Origin: Clonostachys chloroleuca
Taxonomy: Eukaryota > Ascomycota > Sordariomycetes > Hypocreales > Bionectriaceae
DNA length: 64,000 bases
Direction of reading: 5' to 3'
Assembly: GCA_037952775.1 (NCBI GenBank)
Contig: JBANAY010000003.1
Span: 23,994,001-24,058,000 of the forward strand
The notes below the pieces were generated by a model, which was given only the letters and a program-made list of their open reading frames with translations, ran no database searches and was not told where the DNA came from. Shown here one piece after another: positions 58,056 through 64,000 of this stretch (the first letter of the stretch is position 1; the number at the start of each line of letters is the position of its first letter). Position numbers and translations under genes: made by a program.

Positions 58056-59699
58056 ATGAAAATGTTGCCTGCAGAAACCCCACCGGAATCCCATGCATCT
58101 CAGGAGTCTCTTGGTCCCGCCATAACGTCTTCTCAACCAAGAAGAACCAAGCGGCCGTTCACGCGGCAACGCCGGGGGTGCCTGACATGTCGTCAACGCA
58201 GGAAAAAGTGTGATCAACAATCACCCGTCTGCGGGCACTGCCTACGGCTGAACCTGGTTTGCGAACATGAGCCCCCCAGAAACTAAGGGTTCACGCGGTT
58301 GCCTCAACGGCACAGGTGATGGCTACAGATGCAGGAGCAAGTAGTGATACTAGTCCCGCGATTGTGGTCCGGGTCCCGCGGCGTGGAGGAGTACGTATCA
58401 ATGAGCCTCTCGATCTAGTTCGCCCGGACGAGGGTCATCGCCAAGACTTGAGTGCCAGCCGCCGGGCCATGGTACGATATTACACCATGAATCTCGCTAC
58501 CATGCTGTCGACTACCGCAGAGAATAATTGCTTCCTTTCTGGTTGGTCCTCTTGCATCAAGTCTTCAGATTAGCAGTCCACTTACTATGGATATGCTGAC
58601 TTGTGTCGTTCTTCCAGTTCTATTACCCATGGCTTTCGATTACCCTGTTCTCCTTGACGCCATCGCCGCATTGTCATCTGCCTATCTTGCCACGTGCTAC
58701 CCAGGGTACAACGATGTGTCGCTGGAGCACCGTGGCCGCGTTCTATCGGCTCTCAGCCTCCATCTCGGACAAAATGACAGTTTATCTAGTGACATGTGTC
58801 TTGCCGCCGCTTTGATCATGTGCGCAATGGAAACTATCACAGATGGGACCAGTAAAAGTTGGATCAGTCATCTCGCCGGTGCAGCTGCGGCAATCCAATC
58901 TAATGGCCACCCGTTGTTGAGATCACAGCCCCGAGAAGGTCAACGCACCGACCCAATATCGGATAGCATGAGCTTTGAAAGCAAGTGGCTTCGCCGAACC
59001 TTTGCCTATCACAATAGTCTCATGAGTTTCTCATTAAACTGCCGACCTCTGTTGACGGATGCATATTGGAGGACATCTGATGATGCCTTGGCCGACCCTT
59101 ACTGTGCTTATGCGTCTCAAATTATCTACATACTGACCGACATCAGTGACCTCAATGTTGAAAGTGCTGAATCCATTGAGAGATCCGAGGTGATGTACGA
59201 TCACCTGCTACAAAAAGCTGGTAACATTACAAATGATCTGAGAAAGTGGGACTGTCAGCCTACCAGGACTTCCACCGAGCATCTGGCTCTGCTGAGTGAG
59301 ACATACCGTTGTGCTGCCTTTATATACCTCGAATCCGTTCTGCGCAAGTACCATCCGCATCTCGTCTCGGAACTAATACCAGAAGGAAACATGTTCTACA
59401 TCGAATCCATCTGTAAAAATGCAGAGATGATACCTGAGGGATCGCAGGTTGACTGCTCATTACTCTTTCCTTTATTTGCCGCAGGTACCGAAGTTGATGA
59501 TCCTCATTATATTGCCCTTATTCGAAATCGTCTAGTGGGGATGAATAAGTGGAGGAGTTTCAAGAATGCTGATTCTTGTGTTGATTTACTTGATGAGATT
59601 TGGAAAATGAGAAGGGAGGAGGAACATCGTATAGACCGGAAAAGAATGGATTGGCGGAATGTAGCCACGTCTCGGGGATGGCAACTAGCATTGTTCTGA
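58056..59699 (+). pseudogene. Zn(II)2Cys6 transcription factor with one frame break
   Basis: ATG at 58056. The cluster is C-L-T-C-R-Q-R-R-K-K-C-D, then C-G-H-C and V-C (residues about 43-70), complete with all six Cys. Right after the cluster a run of six C (58272-58277) puts the frame into TAA; with seven C the protein continues. The continuing frame (58316 on) leads through an intron at 58542-58617 (GTTGGT donor, CTGAC branch, TTCCAG acceptor) into the fungal-specific regulator domain, ending at 59699; about 522 residues. No splice solution keeps the sixth Cys, so this is a real one-base loss or an assembly error. The gene lies directly next to nitrilase and shares a 9-bp array with its promoter, so it is the likely pathway regulator. 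Confidence 0.75.
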
Positions 59700-59873
59700 A
59701 AATGTTGGATTTGATAAGTTTACGTGGGTATTGACATATCTACAGCCACAGGAATATCATTCCATTTACAGTCCGGAATTCAACACGGCCATTCTCACAT
59801 TGAGATTCTATCGAAATTACTGCGGTCTTTCGCTGGAAGTAACTGCCCAAATTTGATATCATCTAGTTAAGCA

Positions 59874-60830
59874 CTATAGGCGGGCCTCCTCTCTATTCAC
59901 TGAAAGTCGAAAGATGTCTGGCCTTTTGTAGTGCCCTGCTACATCAAGGTCATGCTTATAAGCAATTGTTTGTGAAAGATCGACATCGACCACCACAGGC
60001 TCTGGACCCAACACAGGTCCTACAATGTATTCGCCGTCCGGACCGATCACACCTGATCCGCCAGGAAACAAGTCCTTTGCTCCGACGCCCTTTTCGAATG
60101 CTTCGAAGAGCTCCTTTGGAACAGCCTCTGCGTCCAAGTACGTAGCCGCTGCCACCACAAAACATCTTCCTTCAAAAGCATATTGCCGAGAAGCAAGCTG
60201 GTGCGCCGAAGGCATATCGGGCCACAGAGCGATGTGAATCTGCTCGTCTTCCTCGTGAAGAGCTTGTCTAATCAGCGGATGGAAGTGTTCCCAGCAAATT
60301 GCCGCTCCAATTCTTCCCGACGGGGTGTCATGGGCTCGCAAGCCGCGAGCGTCGCCATTTGCCCAGACGATGCGCTCCGTGTGGGTGGGCGTAAGTTTCC
60401 GATGAATACCGAGCAGAGTACCGTCGCTCCCTATCAGCGCCACGCTGTTGTAAATGGTCCCGCTATTTTTTCTCGATCGTTCGTTGAATCCGAGGGCGAC
60501 TTCCATATTGTGATCCTTTGCAGCGTCTCTGATCCGCGAAATGTGAGGGCCGGAGGCTGTCGGACTCGACTCGACGAGTTTTCTGTACCATTCGCGTGCG
60601 TTGGCATCATTCCAACCTGCCATACCAAATACCCAAGCGGGATACCCGCCTAGCCATGTCTCGGGAAATGTAATAAGATTGGCTCCAGCTTTTGATGCTG
60701 CAGCAATCTCTTCAATTGCAGTTTGGATACCTAATTCTAGATCGAGCAAGCGAGGGGCTTGCTGAACAATGTAAATACGAGTGGTCTTTGCTTCGAGGGA
60801 TCCAGCATGAGGCGATTTGATAGAAGCCAT
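59874..60830 (-). CDS. Nitrilase
   Basis: An intact 318-residue frame, no intron, ATG at 60830. Nitrilases hydrolyse R-CN directly to R-COOH plus NH3 through a Cys thioester. The triad is visible: Glu in F-P-E-T-W-L-G-G-Y-P near residue 57, Lys in H-R-K-L-T-P-T near residue 143, and Cys in A-A-I-C-W-E-H near residue 177. The motifs around each (P-E-T-W-L-G-G-Y-P; H-R-K-L-x-P-T; C-W-E-x) are those of true nitrilases rather than amidases of the superfamily; cyanide hydratases share them too. Its start faces the aldoxime dehydratase gene across 763 bp, which suits a nitrile made by that enzyme as substrate. Confidence 0.9.
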   Translation of the reverse strand: MASIKSPHAGSLEAKTTRIYIVQQAPRLLDLELGIQTAIEEIAAASKAGANLITFPETWLGGYPAWVFGMAGWNDANAREWYRKLVESSPTASGPHISRIRDAAKDHNMEVALGFNERSRKNSGTIYNSVALIGSDGTLLGIHRKLTPTHTERIVWANGDARGLRAHDTPSGRIGAAICWEHFHPLIRQALHEEDEQIHIALWPDMPSAHQLASRQYAFEGRCFVVAAATYLDAEAVPKELFEAFEKGVGAKDLFPGGSGVIGPDGEYIVGPVLGPEPVVVDVDLSQTIAYKHDLDVAGHYKRPDIFRLSVNREEARL

Positions 60831-61593
60831 GGTTGATGGCTAGGTTGGGAGGAATTGCTGCTGTGGGACAGACGCATGTGAGGTTGAATATGCGAAGGAG
60901 GATTTCAAGAGTACCGGAATTACTTCAAGTTGCATTACATGAAACCGATCTTCACTCTTGTGTCCAAAGACCGAGGTCTCCTTTATGCAGGGTCCCACGG
61001 ACTACTATGGCTGAAGTGGGATGTGGATGTTGTAGGTATGGAATAGAACGATAGCTTCGTACTCGAGTTGTCCTTATTAGGTGGTCCCACACGGCGTCAA
61101 CAGCGTCAACAGCGTCCACGGCGGCCGGCGCTAAAAAGAAGAAGCGCAACAGACTCCGAAGACGATTATTCTACTCCAGTTTTTGCTCACCCTTTACGTA
61201 AAAATCGCTTGTTTAAGCCGTATAGAGCTCCTCTTGATAATGTGCAGAATCACATCTCAGTATCGAGAACAAGGTAATGGAGCGGCAGGGTTTGAAGGGG
61301 TTGAAGGGACACCCACATCTCTTGTCGTCCTACTCCTGATGATCATTCTTCACGTGCTGGCAGTACTAATACTAACTCTCATTTGAGACTAGTAAGCTTG
61401 GGGTGGAATATAAGTTTGAGAAGTCAATGACAATCATGAGTCTTGACAGCTGACTGTAAACATAGCCACATAGCCACACCAAGTTTGGGCGAAAGCAAAC
61501 CCTCTGCTCATCTCACTTTATTCTGGAAAATCGACCAACCAGCCTTTTTTTATCATAGAAATCCTTTCGTATCTTACGGATCATTTTTGAACA
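60831..61593. promoter_or_regulatory. Shared promoter region of nitrilase and aldoxime dehydratase
   Basis: 763 bp between two divergent start codons. The only striking element is the 9-bp array at 61093-61119. The remaining frames here are unsupported. Confidence 0.5.
61093..61119 (-). promoter_or_regulatory. Three-unit 9-bp array (core TTGACGC) in the nitrilase/dehydratase promoter
   Basis: On the + strand GGCGTCAAC, AGCGTCAAC, AGCGTCCAC. On the minus strand this reads GTGGACGCT, GTTGACGCT, GTTGACGCC, the same core and spacing as the array at 57745-57771. Both are also followed by GTG. It lies 263 bp upstream of the nitrilase ATG and 475 bp upstream of the dehydratase ATG. Confidence 0.5.
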
Positions 61594-62670
61594 ATGAAGC
61601 AACGCTGTCTAGAACCTGCGATCCCCAGGTACTTACAGGTCAAGCGCACCCAGCCACTTCATCAACCAGCATGCTTCAGGGGTCCCCAGCAAGCCTCACA
61701 TTCTGCAAGGTTTCCCGAAGCTGTCACAAGTATCATTTCTATGGACCTAGGTATCCAATTCATGCCTTCGAGCGACTCGACATTTGCCATCAGCCTGATC
61801 TGTGGCGCAATCAAATGCCAATTTGGGCCTCAACACCATATACGATCCAGCTTCACCGACACAAATGGCTATAAAAATATTGTCTTTACTTTGTATTGGA
61901 GTGACTTATCTCTCTACCAGAGATGGGAAGACAACATGCCTGCCGACTGGTGGCACCGAGGACTGTCACTTGATTCTGGCGTTGGCGTGTTCAAAGAGTT
62001 TTACGATACCCCAATCACAGATACAGAGACTACTTTTGCTCTCCCCGTTCCTGAAGGCTATTCAGTTATTGCGGCAGCGATGAGCGATGAAACCGATACT
62101 CATGAATACTGGGGTTCATCCAGAGACCGTCTTCCTCGAGCACAAACAGAGAGTCTCGAATCTCGTGGTTGGCCAGAGCTCGAAGATTGCGAACCCCTTG
62201 CCGATTCTCGTGGGCGACTAGTCATAGTCCGTCCTCATCAAAATCTGTGTCTGATCCGCTCTGGACAAGTCTGGGAGAACAGCGACGAGAAGGAAGTTGC
62301 CTCTTACTACACAGAAATCAAGCCAACGCTTGACAGCGGCATGGAAGAGCTTGTGGCTGATAAACGCCGCTTTGGGTGCTTCTCAAACCGTTATTTGCGC
62401 ATCGAAGACGACGAGGGTAACCCGGTTGGCAAATCCTGGAGTATCAGCTCGTGGGAGTCTTTAGGCCACCTCGAGAAATGGGCGGTTACGCCAAAGCATA
62501 AGGAGATTTTCGGGACGCAGATCAATCATTTCAATCGCATGGACAAGGAGGGCGTTGAACCCCATCTCAACCTGTGGCACGAGTTAATGGTGGTGCGCAA
62601 GGCTGATCAGTCCTTTGCTTATTTCAACTGTCACAACCAAACGGGCATGTTATCAGCAGTCTTCTATTGA
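61594..62670 (+). CDS. Haem-containing aldoxime dehydratase
   Basis: An intact 358-residue frame, no intron. The family converts aldoximes (R-CH=NOH) to nitriles using a b-type haem. Recognised blocks: A-I-P-x-x-L-Q-V at the N-terminus; E-Y-W-G-S-S-R-D-R near residue 170; L-I-R-S-G-Q-V-W near 220; S-G-M-E-E-L (P-T-L-x-x-G-M block); C-F-S-N-R-Y near 262; L-N-L-W-H-E-L-M-V near 328, whose His is the expected haem ligand; and N-C-H-N-Q-T-G-M-L near 347. The length is close to bacterial and Fusarium enzymes (about 350-410). The divergent nitrilase would finish the route to the acid and ammonia. Confidence 0.88.
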   Translation: MKQRCLEPAIPRYLQVKRTQPLHQPACFRGPQQASHSARFPEAVTSIISMDLGIQFMPSSDSTFAISLICGAIKCQFGPQHHIRSSFTDTNGYKNIVFTLYWSDLSLYQRWEDNMPADWWHRGLSLDSGVGVFKEFYDTPITDTETTFALPVPEGYSVIAAAMSDETDTHEYWGSSRDRLPRAQTESLESRGWPELEDCEPLADSRGRLVIVRPHQNLCLIRSGQVWENSDEKEVASYYTEIKPTLDSGMEELVADKRRFGCFSNRYLRIEDDEGNPVGKSWSISSWESLGHLEKWAVTPKHKEIFGTQINHFNRMDKEGVEPHLNLWHELMVVRKADQSFAYFNCHNQTGMLSAVFY

Positions 62671-63482
62671 ATTTTCACCTTGTCCTCTACGAAGAGTAGT
62701 CAGATGATGTCATCATCCAAGAGAAATCAGTGTACCACAGATATAGAAATGACTCATTACTATTGTCAAAAATCTTAAATAATTTCTTAGTATATCCAAG
62801 CCCTAAGTGACAAACAAATGATCACCACGGGCGACAGTGGCCAATGGATACTGTTGAAAGCCCGCACGAGAGTGCGAGAATTTATATGCTTAATATCTCT
62901 TTGTGACAACAGAGGTGTCAGGAATTCCTGAGATTAAAGGCAGAGTTACCTAGTTACTCCCACCGAACCGAAACCCGAGATGCGAATGCGAGTTTCCTGG
63001 TTGGTTTATCCCTGCCTTTTTCTCCCTTTTTAGGACAAGGATTGGATTCTAAGCTACAGTTGTCCCTTTCTTTCAAAGAGCTACACTTTTTTAAAACGGA
63101 TTAGTTATACGTGAAGCATTACTTGCCTGAAAAGATCACTTTTCTCCTATAGCGACTACGATACAAGTTAGTCGTTCATAGCAATGCTACTTGTGTTGGA
63201 GAGTCCTCACCAGCTCTTATATTAAGCTTGAGCACAGATTCATCTTCTGGCCGTTAAATCCCTATCTGCTGGTTAAATCGGTTGACTATTTACTATAGAA
63301 CTAGGCTTGGCTCAATATAGCACAAGTGCGAAGTGAATCTTAAGGCTAATTTGAGACAGGAGAAGCTTCATTACCTTTTGAGCAAAATCAAACCTTACGG
63401 ATTCTCTATGCTTTGGCCAGTCATGATTAATTCCTATTCACTGCTCTATGTATTCGGGGTTAACTTTAGCTTGTAAACGGGA
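62671..63482. other. Intergenic stretch
   Basis: About 0.8 kb between converging genes. No gene, repeat or RNA recognised. Confidence 0.5.
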
Positions 63483-64000
63483 TTAGAGAGCAGTAGGTCC
63501 TGTATAATGATTGTAAATCAATATGGGACTACCTTTAAATTGCAACAAAGCCACATGCTTGTCGCTGTCATATGGTCTGACTAAAAGAGCCACAATATTA
63601 GTTAAGACGCCCAGTCTATTCGTACTAACCCCAGAAACTGGCCACCAGTTATTCAAAGGCTTACCACAGCTCCTCCCATTGGCCATAGCCTCCGGTTGAA
63701 AACCTCCATTGACCGACCCTGTTGCACGCCCAATCAGGCGCCTGGAACCTTCTAAACTGATTATCACACCAGTTTGCTCTACTGTAACATTCAGAGTTTC
63801 TCCCTCGCTAATACAGATGCTAATTTGGTACACAAGTGGCCAGTTAGGGTCTGACCCGCGCGGGTAGGGAGTGCCAACTGGCCGCACGATTACAGAGCTA
63901 GGGCCACAACTGGCATTTACAACCTCCCCGTCTTTTGCCAAATAGCCGCCAAGGTATTGCTGGTCGCCAGGAGCGAGCATACTGAACCACACGAGCCTGT
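63483..64000 (-). CDS. 3' part of an unrecognised gene, cut by the window edge
   Basis: The frame is open from the window edge to TAA at 63483-63485, at least 171 residues. The sequence is beta-strand-rich with a G-G-Y-L-A-K-D-G-E-V-V pattern followed by a Cys and V-R-P, then L-I-G-R-A-T-G. This is faintly like the C-terminal half of fungal lipocalin-fold pericyclases (Diels-Alderase-like tailoring proteins), but the resemblance is weak. No signal peptide or start can be seen because the 5' part is missing. Confidence 0.5.
   Translation of the reverse strand, partial: RLVWFSMLAPGDQQYLGGYLAKDGEVVNASCGPSSVIVRPVGTPYPRGSDPNWPLVYQISICISEGETLNVTVEQTGVIISLEGSRRLIGRATGSVNGGFQPEAMANGRSCGKPLNNWWPVSGVSTNRLGVLTNIVALLVRPYDSDKHVALLQFKGSPILIYNHYTGPTAL

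Noticed and set aside
1..64000. tRNA, rRNA or CRISPR arrays
   Set aside because: No tRNA B-box in a foldable context, no rRNA segment and no spaced repeats seen. CRISPR is not expected in a fungus.

Overview
This window reads as nuclear DNA of a filamentous ascomycete (Pezizomycotina). The evidence is short spliceosomal introns (52-76 bp), fungus-specific families (Goodbye-NACHT STAND protein, Zn(II)2Cys6 regulators, fungal arylsulfotransferase, GH62, F-box/LRR), Ty1/copia, Ty3/gypsy, Tc1 and piggyBac relics, and a 12 kb AT-rich block with near-complete loss of CpA/TpG and CpG, the footprint of repeat-induced point mutation (RIP). Genus and species cannot be fixed from the sequence alone.

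Layout. 1-12.1 kb is a RIP-saturated block holding a copia pol relic (+ strand) and a gypsy pol relic (- strand), punctured by two younger insertions that are not saturated: an 867 bp TIR element (8029-8895) and a 175 bp solo LTR (9762-9936, TSD TTTAT). A broken Tc1-type transposon (12146-13534) marks the border. 13.6-18.2 kb is a large Goodbye-NACHT gene with three single-base frame breaks. 19.4-27 kb holds an F-box/LRR gene with two in-frame TGA codons, an arylsulfotransferase gene cut by a 657 bp solo LTR, another solo LTR and a piggyBac relic. 27-33 kb is mostly intact: MYND-finger protein, methyltransferase and SDF-family symporter. 35.3-36.8 kb is a decayed P450. 37.1-41.7 kb holds a divergent pair: a candidate gasdermin-like protein and a TPR-CHAT protease with three frame breaks. 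42.7-45.9 kb is a Zn2Cys6 regulator (one frame break) divergent from an NmrA-like protein. 47.7-50.5 kb has a secreted FAD oxidoreductase and a GNAT protein. 50.9-51.9 kb is a permease relic. 52.3-55.1 kb is a divergent GH43/GH62 pair, each broken by its own short tandem duplication. 55.5-62.7 kb holds a permease, a Zn2Cys6 regulator, a nitrilase and an aldoxime dehydratase. The right edge cuts a gene on the - strand.

How the genes may work together. The clearest functional unit is 58.0-62.7 kb. Aldoxime dehydratase turns aldoximes into nitriles and nitrilase turns nitriles into acids plus ammonia. The two genes diverge from one promoter region, beside a regulator. A three-unit 9-bp array with core TTGACGC lies both in that shared promoter and in front of the regulator. 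The second notable unit is the gasdermin-like/TPR-CHAT pair, which resembles the fungal two-gene arrangement in which a protease activates a pore-forming cell-death protein.

About half the genes are broken. Some breaks are clearly biological (LTR insertion, CpA-to-TpA stops, 13 and 47 bp tandem duplications). Others are one-base changes, several in homopolymers, and could be assembly errors.
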